Shown piece after piece: positions 22,045 to 34,901 of a stretch of DNA of 64,000 bases; the stretch's first letter is position 1; the number at the start of each line of letters is the position of its first letter. Origin of the DNA: Anthoceros angustus. Lineage: Eukaryota; Streptophyta; Anthocerotopsida; Anthocerotales; Anthocerotaceae. Position numbers and translations under genes: made by a program. The notes below the pieces were generated by a model, which saw only the letters and a program-made list of their open reading frames with translations, searched no databases and was not told where the DNA came from. Location of the stretch: positions 2,152,409 to 2,216,408 of the forward strand of contig MU008163.1 of assembly GCA_010909165.1 (NCBI GenBank), written 5' to 3'.

Positions 22045-25000
22045 TTATAAAGGCTCCAGGGTGATAGTTGCTTTAGTGAACACTGTTAGTACAAATGGAG
22101 CCTCCTGTCCAGGAGCATACGTGGTCGGCACAATGGTGTAGCCTTTGGGGTCCGGTTCCAGGACCATCTCACAGGCAATCTCTCTTGAGTTAACGTAATC
22201 AGTATGCCCAACGGACTCATGCATGAAGATCACGGGCCCAGCTCTGCGCCCTTGTGTTTTGATAATCCTCATCCCAATGTAGAAATGAGTAGAGTCGTTG
22301 CTTGGCTGGTAGTTGTCAAAACTGGTGCGCTTCCTTGAAGCAAATTGTACACCCTGGACAGGAGACCACCAATTAGGAAATCGATTAAGGCTGTAAGCCC
22401 GCCTAGAACAGAGGCTATGACAGATCGTACCTGAGTCAACGTTACAAAGACATGAATTGGATGTCGAGCATCTGCACCAACAGCTCTCAAATGGAATTGA
22501 GGATTCTGATGCCATGTCTCAAACTCCTGACAACCACCTGCTGATGCACTTCGCCATTGGCCCCGCACAGGGTACCTCATTTCTGGAGGATAGATTCGGC
22601 AGACATATAGGGATCTAAAGTGAAGCTGAAAGTCTTCCCAAGACATCCAAAAGATACCATCCGAAGACTGCAGGAGACCCACAACATTTGATCAGCAGAG
22701 ATTCCATCACACCTGGATGCATAGAGGGTGAACGAGTATTTGGCTTTCAAATCGGCAGAATAATCACCTGCGGAATGTACTTCAGTTTATGCTTCATTCG
22801 GTCAGTCCATTCTGGGGACATGTCTGACCATGGACCATTCCACTCCACCTCGTTAGCCCATGGATTTCGAATCTGCACCAACTTGTGGCCATCTGCCTCT
22901 CTCACCTACAAATATGATCGCAAGGCATCAACAACATGACTCCTGGTAAACCTCTTAAGACATGCAACATAACCTGAATGCACACAAGGCACGACTCTTG
23001 TAGGAGAAGGTAATAGAGACACCTGAAGCACGGAGTATGCATGGCCCTGCACTATGCCATTGGCAGAGACCTGTGCATCAGAACCCGACGGACTGCCAGC
23101 CCCTAACAAAAATCCTTCTTCCTTGAAACGGAGCAATTGTGACCACAGCTTTCCACTGCCGAGGTCAAGCTGGGCTTGAGTTGATGTCATATCAATTTCC
23201 TCCCCAGCACCACCTGTCAAGTCCACTAATGCGTCCTGAACTACTCCACCTTCCAAGGCTTCATATGACCCATGCAACTTTGCATATGCCTTTTCCAGTA
23301 TCGATACCCACAGCTCCATGACTCTTTTGCTTGTTGCAAAAGCAGGCTTGCCATGTGACTCACAGGGAATCCAATCATCCACCACGACTGGAACCCATTC
23401 GCCCTGCGCTCCGATCAGATTATCCACAGTTAACTTGGAGTACAATGCCTAATTATGTGTAGGCAGGACTAACAGACCAACAACTGCATACCTCTATGCA
23501 AAATCGGACTGTGTAAATTCCTTCTTGGTTGTACTCTGGAGTGATGATGACGTCTTTAATTCTTGAAGCCTCCGTAAGCACAGCTACTGCACTTAAAAAC
23601 CAGCAATTCCCCAATCGCCCCTGCTAGCAAGGACAACCAGACTCTTAGATGGTGATTAATGATGACTGGGCTGGCCTGTAACATGAGAAACCTACACAGC
23701 TGGCTTGTACACAAGGCATGCTTATAACCTGACAGACGTCTGAGGCATTTGGAGTTCCGCTGAACAAACAAGGTCGCTCCTCAACAGCTGCTTTCTTGAG
23801 GACCTCATCAGGTCGCTCCCATTCTGTAACCACCTGCAATCTCCCACACAGCGTTCTCAAAAAACAGCACTGGAGTCCCAGTAGCAATCAAGAAAATCTC
23901 CCTGCACTTGACAGCTCAGAACTTGTGGAGAAGTGCTTGCCTGCAATTTTGACAAAGGATTTGCTGAGTCTACGAACAAGGAATAATCGCCTGGAGGAAA
24001 TTCTTGGTCCGTAAATCTTGCTTCCCCCCGAGCAGAAAGTGCTTCTCGAACTGCAAGCTCCACTGCTCGCATTCGTTGATTTACTTCTTCGTGAGTTTCC
24101 ATCTTAGGCTTCCTCAATTTCCTGGAGGCGTATTCCATGTCCAAGGCAATGGTTTCTCTCTCTGCCTTTCGCTTTCTTCCAGTTGTTTGCTGCTCTTCCC
24201 AATATCCTTCATCCCAGTAGTTGATAGCTTCTATATTAAGGGGATCAGCCGCATATGCCCAATCATCAACCTGTCAAACAAGACTTTGGTGAGACCAAAG
24301 ACATCATGATTGGGCAAGTGAACACAAATATTGAAGTACATACCGCAGGTGACTCCTCTACAGGCCACCACTCTTCCTCGGGGAGTGCACCTATATCTTC
24401 TGAGATTACACTTGCATGGACAGCAAGAACTTCTTCTTCAGTCAAAACTCTGCTCCAAAGAAACACATCCATGATGTGCATACGTGACTCCACACCCTCA
24501 CTATCGGAGCGTCCAAATGCTTCAACATCCATTGCAGGCTTCATGCCCACAAATATTTCGGTGCCCTCTTGCCAGATGCCAGCATCTGCTGGCAGTGGCA
24601 GGCCACTTTGAATGCCATCAAAAACACCATCCAGGTATGCAGTAACTTCACCCGCCTCAGCATCAATAGTTACAACAACAGTGTGCCACCTAAAAGATCC
24701 AGACAAGGCAGATGGACAATGTTCTTAGCCAGCACATCATAACTGCAAAGACTTCGAATCATCAGCGAAACACTCAGGTAAACACCAGCCCACCTTCCAT
24801 CAGCAATGCATGTGCCCCCAATGTTCCACTCTCTCAAGGTACTTGTTTGAGCAGCACCTCTCACAAGTCGAAGCCCAACTTGTCCTGCTTCAAGACCCTG
24901 CTCTGCCCCTGCAATGTAAACTTCCCAGCATACTTGACCATAGGACTCAGACCCAAACATGTAGACTGGCCCTGACTCAGGCTGCACAACAATAGCTGCT

Positions 25001-28000
25001 GATATTGTCACCCGTGAACTTCCACACAGAGAAGCATGAACAGAGCCACAAGGCCTTCCACCAGTTCGAGGCTCATCATCAACAATACAGACAGCTCCTT
25101 GGACTCCAGTCTGCGAGGGATGTGAAGAGGAAATAAGTCATCGCTGGGTACTAAATATATATGATGCAGTGCTGCTGCTTCTATGATGAGAAACAAACAA
25201 GAGAAAGTTGAGCAAACCTGCTGAGCGCGTCGAACCCGATGTGCTGTCAGGATGCGGCGCGCAATATTTGAGACCTGATCAGCAAGCCTGCTGTCGTCCC
25301 GAAAGACATCAGCCCCAACAGCTCTAACAGCTGTAGCCATTGCCGCAGCTTCCTTGGTACCAACATCAGGAACAGAAGATATGACGGATGCCTCCATCTC
25401 TTTTCGGCGCCGTTCCTCCTTCTCCAACAGAGTTTTCCTCCTCTCCCTCCCTCTTCCTTCTTCTTCTCGTCGTTGAAGAACAAGTTCCTCTTCAATTTCC
25501 TTCTCCCGCATGTAGCTGCATTCATGCCCATCCAAAAACTTTTAAGCCAGTTTGCATGAACTCAGGAGTTTGCTGTGGCTTCATCAGTGTCAAACATTCT
25601 GTCAAAATCTACCTTTCTTGCACCCTTTCAAACTGCTTCCGATCTTCTGGCGTCCATGTCTTTATCTTCTTGGCACTAAGGCCAGAAAATCCAATACTAT
25701 CAAGGAACAACCGGAGGCGCACTTCATCCTATCACCATACCAAATAAGTCAAACAGTTAAACTACAGAATGTCAACCCACAGAATGTGAGCAAGATGCAA
25801 TGATGGTCCCAAACATACCTGCACTTTCTCTGCTCTGGCTGCAAGCCCAAGGACAAGTAACAAGTATCCCCCAAATTTATCCCACATGTACACCCATTCT
25901 GTATCTATTGCCTCCTCCAAGGCTAGTATACGAGCATGGGCACACATCTTCCTTCTGTAGCCAACCTCTAAAGCTGTGTCCTGCCTACAGACATACGGGG
26001 TGCTTGGAGCCCACCACAACCCAGCTGCATGTTCTTCATTCCGTAGCCGTTCACGTAACTTCAATACATCAGCTCGTGGGAGCACGAAATTGCCTGCCTT
26101 GTCACGAGAGATTGCAGTGTCTCCAACAAGAAGAGCAGCTGAACTGGCCGATCTTTGAGGAGCTGAAAAAGTACCAGACATGGCACTCCTAGACTGTGAT
26201 GGAGGAAAAATGCCCGTTAAGCATGCACCACATTGCAGAGTACAGCTTAGATTGAATAATAGAACAGTCCAAAGCTTGCACACCTTCTTGGAAGACCGCA
26301 CAATAGCCTGAACGATGGTGTCCTTGCTAAGAAAGTGCACAGCATCTTCAATCATCTATAGAAGGCAACAGAATCTTTTTTCAGTTTCCCTACTAGATAG
26401 TGCACGAATTGTTTCAGGAAACTCACGGAAAGAGCTGGCAAGAAACTCAAGGAAAATGTGAAAACATGAAAGATTCTCACCCTGAGGGTCAAACATGGAC
26501 GAGAAACTGCAAACCCGAAGGCCACTACGAGGGTGACGGCAGACACAGAAGCACCAGCAAATGGAGGATATATTTCAAGACTGGCCACAACTCCCCAGCC
26601 AGCAGTTGCAAGGCCGATGCCATATAGCATAAGAAAAGCAGAACTACACCAGACAAAGACATGATAAACAAACCGTCAAGGCTAAACACTGAAACGTGAA
26701 TTAAAAATAGTTGCCTCCCACTGTGGCTTACCTGACATTCTTCGCAGTATCTGAGTTGGCATCATACACATAAACAGGAAGCACACGAGGGGAATAAATG
26801 ACAACAGGTGGAGATAAAAGGACCTGTAACAGAAAAAAAACCGTCACAAAAAACTTAAATTGAGAAGGAAAGAGGTAATTTTGAGACAAAAGTGTCCTGC
26901 GATGCTAGATGTTACCGTGAGTGATCGACCCCCAAGAAGAAAGAGTAGAGCAAAGTATCCTACGGAAGCACCTACAAATGGCTCTCCTGCATGCCACCAT
27001 ACCTCAATAAGATAAGCTGAATAATGCATTGCTGCATGCATGTTCATTTAAGCCTGAAACAATGCTTCTTACCTGCAAGAAGTCCTACAAGGAATGCTGC
27101 CAGAGCCAGGACAAAGGTAGCCAAGCTGACTAAAAACATCTCCATTCGAGTCAAGTAGAAGTTGTGAGATACCCAGTGATGCACAACACCGACAGTTAAA
27201 ATGACCAGTAGCAGAAACAAGAGGAACGCCACTCCAACCTGCCAGACGAAAAAACATTATAGTGGGTGTCTGCCCTAATTCGAACGCACTTAACACTTTT
27301 CACTACAGACCATGCTTGGAAGCAGACAGGGCTTCAATGAATAAACTACTCACCATCCAGGGATTGATTGTTGCAATGACAGCCGATATTGCTCCTAACA
27401 AAAGAAGCAGCCCAAATCCTAGAAAAAAACAGGATCCTCTTGAACATTTCCAACATTCATCTTTCCTGAAAATTGGACAAAACAGATAACGTTAAATGAC
27501 ACTTAATCCACTGACAGCACAAGGGGCTTGGAATGCATTCAGAAATTTTTCAACATGAATCACAACTCACAATTTATACAGTCCACATGACAAGGAGAAC
27601 AGCGCTGGAATGCAGAGCAGTGGGAGCAAAGCTGCCAAGAAATCAGTTTTCAGTGGAGCCTGGTCTTCTCTCGCATGGACCACACCAGCATAAGACCCTC
27701 CACAAAAGCCAACAAGCACAACTGCGAACAGAAGCCCAGAGAACAGTTAGTTACTAACCCAAAAACACCCAAACCGTGCCAGCAACATGGACCAGCTTAC
27801 CTATAAAGATGCTAACGCAGATTGCAGAGGCCAATGTGAACCGGTACGTCGCAAACCAGGATACAGCTGGTAGAGCTCCAGTTATGAGAAGAGCCAATGC
27901 TGAGGCGACCGCCCATCCTAGGTAGAACGATGATGCATATGGGGATGAGTTGATCTCTACTACTCCACTACCAGCATGGTACCTCAAATCCTTTAGGGGT

Positions 28001-31000
28001 TCAAACGATATGATTGTGCCAAGAGCCAAGATGCATGTGATACACAGACAAATTGCAGCAGTCATGACAACATCCTGCAACAGGACACAGCAAAATAAGC
28101 TCAAAGCTACCAGGGTCCGTTTACTGCAAAGAACTTGCCATAAAATTATGGCACGGCAAAAACTCAACTAGATTGACTAATATGGAGCTGCAAAGTAGCA
28201 GGCACAGCATACCTCACGTGGTCTGGAGACACCTTGAGGATGTGAGCGACGGGATTCATCATCTTGGTAATCCCAGACGGGAGGCATATAGAACCTATAC
28301 CCGTTATGTACATAGATTGGGAGGGCTACCACAAGAGAGGCTACCATCAATGGTATTGTCATGGATAGGCCGAGGAGCACTGAGGACTTACTGAAAATGA
28401 CAGCAATCACACAGGTCAGAACAAGTGCAATAAGACTACCTTGCCAGAGCTGCCATTGTCACGCAATAAGAGTCTGCCAAAGATTTGTACCTGAGAATGG
28501 CCAACAGCAAGCCAACGCACGTGCTGAGCAGCCATGCTAGAATGCCAAACTGCAGACACACGAAGATTTAGACAAAGCACAAAGCACCAGGATCCAAACT
28601 TCTTAATCCCACATAGGATGAACAGTTACCTTTTGCACTCTCCATGTCAGGCACATGTCCTCTGCTTGAAGTGCTCGAAGGAAGGCCATAATAGAGCATA
28701 TTACAGGAGACAAAAGTAGAGAAGCTATGCCAAATTCAAACTGCAAGGGACAGCAAAGCAAAACCATGTCAAAGATCCACTGCTGGAGCTGAAAGCGTGG
28801 AGTACATGGTGAGCTGAGTATTGCATACCTGATCATGGCTCGTATTGATGACAGACACTGGTTTGGGACGAAAGACAGCAACAATAACCGTGTCCACTAC
28901 AAATACAAGACTGAAAAGCACCCACATCCTCTCAGGGGTGCCTCCAACAAACTGGATCAACTGACGGGTGAACTGCAACCACTTCTCAAGCTGATGCCGT
29001 TTCAGTTCATCGGACCACGTGCTTGCTTCTTCAGTAGGCACATTTAAAGATTCTCCACCTCCAGCTTCCTTGCTATTATCCTTGTGGTCGCGGTCTGCAT
29101 CAAGGCTGCTCCTCTGGAGCAGCGCCAAAATTTGTGGGTCAAAGCCCTTCCCAGCCAACATGACAGCAAAATTTGGATCAAGCCCTCTCTCCTCAAGCAC
29201 AGCTGTTATGTCCTGTTCCCCACCATCCCGCTTCCAGTCAGAAGACTCTTGTTGCTTGAGCCTCTCCTGAAACATTAAAGCCAGGCTGCAGTCCAGGGCT
29301 TGCTGATCAGCTGGAGCCAAGCGGATGCTATTTGAATCTAATTCTTGTCCACTGCATAGGACAGAGCCAGTACAAGTTGTTTCAGGCTCTGGATACAGAG
29401 GGGCAGGGCTTGTAGCATCAGAGCTTATGCTGCTCGCCTGCTTTTCCTCTGATGAAGCACCAATATCTGCATCTTCGGCTCCAGCCTGATAAGAGGAAGA
29501 GTCATTTTCGTTCTGATGAGATACCCCTGGAGCAAAAAGAGCAACGGCTGACCCCCTGAAGTTTTCTTTCTCAGGGTTGGACGGTGCCATGGAATCTGCT
29601 GCATTACCACCTGTCCCGGTTGCGGCATTCCAACTGTGAACAGATTCACCTCTGTTGGAACCATCCGTGTATCCGACAAGATGAGCTCCCTCAACACTGC
29701 TGCTTCTCACAGCACTTGACTCCCGATCCTCAGAAAAACTTGAGGAGCTGCCAAGGCCTCTCCTTCGGAACCCCTCTCTTAACCTGACAACTGTATGCTG
29801 AAGGGCCGCTCGTCTGGCATCCGAGGGATTCACAACTGCAAAGTGTCGCACAACTGCAGCTCCAAGAAGGACCGAGGCAACAACAGCATATCCTATACAG
29901 TGACCCAGGTACCTACCACCAAGCAAGGCTCGTTAATTAGCTATCAGGGTGATCCATCAGCTGGCTAGAGCAAAGGTATGTAAAGGGAGACACAAGAGGC
30001 AAAAACAATGACAGTTGCGCACACACCAGTATTCTACCCCAAAACATATCAGGAATATTCGGTATATCCCGGCCAAGTAGAGGGCTATCACGTGACTGCT
30101 CAGCAGCTTATAACCAAACATACAGACACCCATCTTTGAATCTGCACAATCCAGTCATATCAGTGAGAACAAAGGAATTAAGTCCTAACCCCTTCAATCA
30201 CCTGCTATGGCTATCTGGCAGCTCGTCCCTAGCTATAATCCAGAGGACCGACACGTTCCAGTGGGCCTTTCAAGTTCTTACCCAATATGATAACAGCTGC
30301 CGATGTTACGCCTCCAAGCCACTTGGCTTTCTGGGCAGTCAGGGCATATACCACTGAGTATACAAGAAGAACCAGCACAGAACCAGAGTACAGGAGGATA
30401 AGCTGGGAAGGTCTGCAATAACAAGTAATCAACGATTTTTAAGCGTGTCAATTGAAGACCCCACCTAGTTAGGATGGACGCATTGCAAAACTCTAACCTT
30501 TTCCTTTTCCGCAATGAGGGGTCCTTTGGATCAGGCGGCTCCGGCAAAAAGGCAACGGGACCGACTTCAATCCCATCAGCATATGCGTACTTGTATGATC
30601 TCCTGACATACTCATCCACATCCACACCAGATCCTGCATGGATACCACAGAAAGTGTCAAACTTCATGGCAGATGAAAGATGTGGGAGAGTCCCAATCCA
30701 AATCGTCACTCACCATGAAAGACCATCTTGCATATGAACAGCATGTTGATGCCCATCGAAATGGCTGAAACACCAAAGAAGAATCCTGAGGGTGAGAAGC
30801 GCCTGGACGCACTTCTCCCCGCGGAGACATAGACAGCACAAAACTCGTAAGCACAGATCAGGGCCACCGCTAACAGCAGCAACACGGCCACCGCACCTGC
30901 AAGCAAGAAGTGCAAATGCGATCAGAGCCAACGACGATATGCTGCTGCTGTTGGTGTCCAGAGTTCTAGCACTCTTTAACGTTTCCACAAATTGGAGCTG

Positions 31001-31687
31001 TACAATGTGTCGCTCAGATGCAGACCACTTACGAGAACTTTGCCATTGAGTCCTCCACCACAACATGATGGCGTAGAAGGCCAGCACCAGAGCTGTTCCC
31101 GCCATGATGACTGCAAGGCCGATGGTGTCGTGCTCCAGCAGGATAATCAACCTCACTCCCCATAATACCAGGATCGCAATTGGAGAGACCACAATTGCCC
31201 AAGCCAGCCATGACAGCAGTCCAGACACAATGCTCAAATAAGGGCCTTGGAGATACGGTGCCCACCTCCGAGCATAGACCCAACTGGAAAGGAGCACGTA
31301 ACAGAGAGTAGTTGTCAGACATTGACGGCACGACAAGGGGCGTCCTAGGATGACATTGAAATCAGCGTGAAGCGGGTCGGACAAAGAAGGGGCAAAGAAC
31401 CCTAGCGATCATGGAGCGGGAGTATAGATTGAAAGCGAAGGTGTGCGAGACAAGCATTCCAGCTGTGCTTCCTCCTCCAACAGAAAAGGAGGAGCTTACA
31501 AAGTCTTGAGGGAAGGGAAGAGAGGGGGGGAGCGAAGAAGCAGAGAATCCAACCTGTAAATTCTCCATGGACGCCAATTCACAGAGAAAAGTAGAGCGAT
31601 CGACAAGGCGGTGAGCACAGTGAAGAGAGTGCCATGTATAGCACAGACTGTGGCCACGCTCTGGCCATGCCCTGATACGTTGCCCAT
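22045..31687 (-). CDS. DEK1: DEK1 phytocalpain, complete, 30 exons
   Basis: Thirty exons join in phase from ATG (31685-31687) to TAA (22045-22047) and give 2187 residues, close to Arabidopsis DEK1 (about 2150). Exon ends: 31687-31554, 31283-31033, 30896-30714, 30633-30498, 30412-30282, 30141-30027, 29912-28829, 28740-28630, 28549-28491, 28390-28213, 28074-27801, 27721-27571, 27465-27354, 27238-27073, 26986-26916, 26823-26732, 26643-26481, 26355-26284, 26193-25819, 25728-25613, 25515-25218, 25110-24794, 24689-24344, 24270-23941, 23833-23729, 23620-23492, 23403-23023, 22905-22768, 22667-22431, 22353-22045. Exons 1-17 encode the plasma-membrane domain with over 20 helices; exon 7 holds the Ser/Gly-rich extracellular loop. 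Exons 18-24 form the cytosolic juxtamembrane and LG3-like region. Exons 25-28 are the protease core: Cys1796 (GRLGNCWFL), His1954 (QGHAYSV), Asn1974 (IRNPWA). Exons 29-30 are the C2-like domain. DEK1 controls epidermal fate and division-plane orientation. Residue 1795, before the catalytic Cys, is Asn in place of the usual Asp. Intron 24 starts with GC. Confidence 0.95.
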
Positions 31688-33685
31688 AGTGAAATGGCTG
31701 CCGTTCCTTCATCCACCCCTGCTCAACCCTGCTAGCCAGGCCACTGGATGCGCTGGCGCGCAGGGCAGCCCACAACCTGAGTCCTCCTGGCCAGCCCAAC
31801 CAGGCCCGCCCAACCAGGACCGTTGCTGGAATGCATGGGCAAATTGGGCTCCGCGACAGAACCAGTACCGGCAGGCAGCTGCAGCCTAATCCTTATCCCT
31901 GTGCCGCCTCCGCACCACGATGGGCACTGGCAGCAGCGGCATCAAACAAGCTGTCGCAGATTGCGCAGGCAGCAAGCGGCAGCGTACAACCACCCTCCAT
32001 GCTGTAGCAGCGAGTGCGATTGGCAGCAGCGATTGAGATGCCGGCATCGTGCGGGGGGGTGCAGCCCCGCACCCAGAAATGTCATTCCCCTGCTGCCCCG
32101 ATCCGATTCCCCGCCGGAATGAGAAGATCCAATCCAGCCCGGGCCCTATCCCCGCAGGAGCAGAAGCAGGAGAGCCCGGGGCGTCATAAATAGAGGCGGA
32201 GGAGGAGCATGAGGCCCACAGCCGCGGAGGTGGAGCGAATTCAGCCCCGCTCTCGGCCCCGCTCGTTCCCCTTCCGGCAAGCAGCAGCAATAAAGCCCAG
32301 CACAGCAGAAATCGCCTGCAGCACTCAATGCGGGGCACAAATGCGCATGTCTGCCTTGGAAAGGAGCTGGGGCCTAGCTACGCGGCAGAGGCGCCCATAA
32401 ATGCAGCCCGCCTATCCTCCTCCCGGCTTCTTCTATCTTTCCATCTACCCAACCCAAAACTCAACACAAGACGGAAGGGAGGGAGGCGAGGCGAGGCGAG
32501 AGAGCCCACGGCCCGCCAGGCTGGTGGGTCGGGACTGGAGGCGAGAAACGGCCAGCTGACTCGAAGCTTGACCGAACAGGGTGGGAGCAGGGAGTCGGAG
32601 TCGGGCCTGGCAGCCGCTGGAGCCGCTGCTGCTGCAGCAGCGCTTGCAGCGAGCGATGCAGTGACGGCCGTAGTGATGTGATTCACAGCGTGGCAAGAGA
32701 GAGAGCCGGCCTGTCGCCGGGACGGGGCAGCTGCTGCTGCAGACACACACTCAGACATGGGCTCATGGCACTCCGGGCAATAAAGGCTGGGATTGCATGC
32801 ATTACTGCAGAAAGAGAGGCTTCTCTCCTGCTCCTCCCAGGCCCAGGCCCAGGCCCAGCCCCAGCCCCAGCCCCAGCCCCTGCCCCAGCCCCAGTCCCGC
32901 TCAACTCATCAGCCAAGGTCTCGCACGAGGGAAAGCGGCGCACCCACAACACTGCTGTGCTGCATCCAGCTGCCGCTGCAGCGGCAGCTGGATGCACAAA
33001 GGAGCCGCGGCAGCAGCAGCAGCAGCCTGCACAAACAACACCATCGCGAGGGCTAACCCTACCATTGTCGTCACCAGCGATGTTGTTGTACTGCACTGCA
33101 ACTTAACAGCAGTCCCATGGCCAGACCCACCAGTCCACAGTGCTGCAGGTGCAGATGCAGCAGGAGCCGTGGCCCGTAGCGCTCTTGCCCGTAGCCCGTG
33201 GCCCGCCATCGCCCACGGCCGTCCGCCTGCCTGCCTGCCTGCCTGCGCCTGCCTGCTCGCCCTGTCAGTCCTGACAGGCGCGATTCAAAATTCGGCCGTT
33301 GTGTCATCACGCGCCCCTAACCCCGCTTAAATCAGATGCCGTTTAAAAAAAACCTGGGCATTTCGTTTCGGGGCCGGCGAACGAAATGCCGGCCCGCCGT
33401 CGTCCGCAAACCCTAACCACCTCGGCGAAACGCCACGCGACGTGGCCCCCGAAATTCCACACGCACACGCGGACGCGGGTTCGAACCCCGGGAAATGCCC
33501 GTGACCCGGGCCCGGCCCCGAACTGAACCGACCTACCCACCTACCCACCTGACCTACCAAAACGTATCCCGTATGGGAATGCGGCCCGAGCCAGCGCTGC
33601 CACCAGCCCACCCGCGTCCGGACCTAAGATTCTCAGCGCTCCCGGGTTGGAACTCGCGTCGTGACGGCGAGTCGGAAATCGTGAA
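31688..33685 (-). promoter_or_regulatory. GC-rich leader and promoter region of DEK1 with simple repeats
   Basis: The region is GC-rich and full of low-complexity runs: GGCGAGGCGAGGC at 32485-32500, CCCAGG/CCAGCC repeats at 32838-32892, GCAGCAGCAGCAG at 33010-33025 and (CCTG)n at 33228-33245. Long ORFs on both strands (for example 32678-33106) translate these runs and are not genes. A 36-bp perfect palindrome lies at 32961-32996. No TATA element or mapped start site can be assigned. Confidence 0.45.
32961..32996. repeat. 36-bp perfect palindrome
   Basis: The left arm TGCATCCAGCTGCCGCTG is followed without spacer by its exact reverse complement CAGCGGCAGCTGGATGCA. The flanking bases do not pair (C at 32960 and C at 32997). 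It lies about 1.3 kb upstream of the DEK1 start codon in GC-rich DNA. Confidence 0.95.
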
Positions 33686-34150
33686 TGTATGTACATACAT
33701 ACATACATACATATGTAGTAGTCTAGGGGATGCTACGCTCTACCTACACCCCATCCATGAACCGCCTCTGATAATAGGACCCTGTTGGAGCGACCCTACC
33801 ATAGCATACGACCGTTTCCTTCCCTGTCGCAATAATAAAGGCTCCCAAGGACCTCAACGCTGTGTAGGTCTTATTAATACCACATTCATCGGGGGCCCTT
33901 TCCCGACCAATTAAATTGTGGGGTCCGAACATTCCTGAGCCCAGCCCGTTCCGTCCAAATCCCAGATTCTCACCATTCAAGTTAACTCAAAATTTGCACA
34001 AGGATTAGAGTGCGGCCATTCAATGCAGGAGTGCAGGAGGAGATTTGGGCCGGCGACCGGCCCTCGCTCTTCCCACCCGATGGCCCATTTTACGAGCGCA
34101 CACACCCCATGTACATGTACATGTACATGTATCTGTACATGTACATACAG
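33686..34150. repeat. ACAT-type microsatellites
   Basis: A (TACA)n run with CATACATACATACATACATA lies at 33690-33712. At 34108-34150 there is a (GTACAT)n run interrupted by ATCTG; each ACATGT unit is self-complementary, so the array can fold as a hairpin. 33713-34107 between them holds no recognisable gene. Confidence 0.8.
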
Positions 34151-34573
34151 TATGTATGCGGTTGTGGGTTTTGTGGGTGGGCGGTTGGGAAATGCATGAA
34201 TGCGGGGGCGCAAGGCAGTCGGGACTCGGGACGCGGGAGGGCAAGGGGCATGAGGCCCATTAAAGGCACGGGACGGAACGAAAGAGACGCCCATTTATGG
34301 AACTCGTCTCAATCATTTGGGCCGTCCTGCAGCCTGCTCCCGTTTCTCACCGTTTCACGCCCCGCCCATGACTCGCCACGGAACGGGTTCCGGGAACCGG
34401 GACCCCGTCCGCTCACGCCGTTCCCGGCCCTCCTCATCAATTCTTACACGTCATATGTGTACTTACGCGCGTAAGGTTATTGAACAAGCGCCTTATGGAA
34501 TGTCTCCTGTTCACAACCGTTGCGACTCGCCTATGGAGGGATTAGGCATCTTAAATACATACATATATATAAT
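34151..34573. other. GC-rich to AT-rich transition, nothing recognised
   Basis: It contains a short GGAACGGGTTCCGGGAACCG inverted-repeat-rich stretch near 34380. No gene or RNA is visible. Confidence 0.4.
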
Positions 34574-34900
34574 AGCCTTGATTTGACTGTCGTATGAAAA
34601 TATATGTATGTTCAACAGGAGTATGATAATTGGGAAGGTGATGGGAGCTCTAGCAATGGTTAGCGGCAAGGTGGCTTGGTGTCGATGCTTGTCCCTAGGT
34701 CTGCATTCACAGGGAGAAGAGCCTACTCGATGGGATTCTAGCCTTGATTTAATTATTGTATGAAAAAATATATATGTCCAAGAAGTGTATGATAATTTGG
34801 AAGATGACGGGAGCTCTAGCGATGGCTAGCGGAGTGGTAGCTTGATGTCGATTGTTGTTCCTTGGTATGGGTTCGAAGGGAAGGAGCCTATTCGGGGGAT
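34574..34900. repeat. Imperfect tandem duplication, unit about 165 bp
   Basis: AGCCTTGATTTGACTGTCGT (34574) and AGCCTTGATTTAATTATTGT (34740) begin two units. Both share GAGCTCTAGC(A/G)ATGG(T/C)TAGCG and end with a GGGATTCTA-like motif. Divergence is high, so the duplication is old. Confidence 0.75.
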
Positions 34901-34901
34901 T

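Noticed and set aside
24712-25011. Extension of DEK1 exon 22 past ADGRW, or a separate ORF
   Set aside because: A GT donor inside GGAAG|GTGGGC joins to an acceptor at 24689 and restores the family sequence RWHTVVVTID.
32678-33330. Long Ala/Gln/Pro-rich ORFs on both strands
   Set aside because: They translate CAG, CCAGCC and CCTG runs in several frames and have no domain or splice support.
33470-33500. GCGGGTTCGAACCCCGGG, a tRNA T-arm-like motif
   Set aside because: No matching A box, anticodon arm or acceptor pairing within 90 bp on either strand; it is a GC-rich palindromic stretch.
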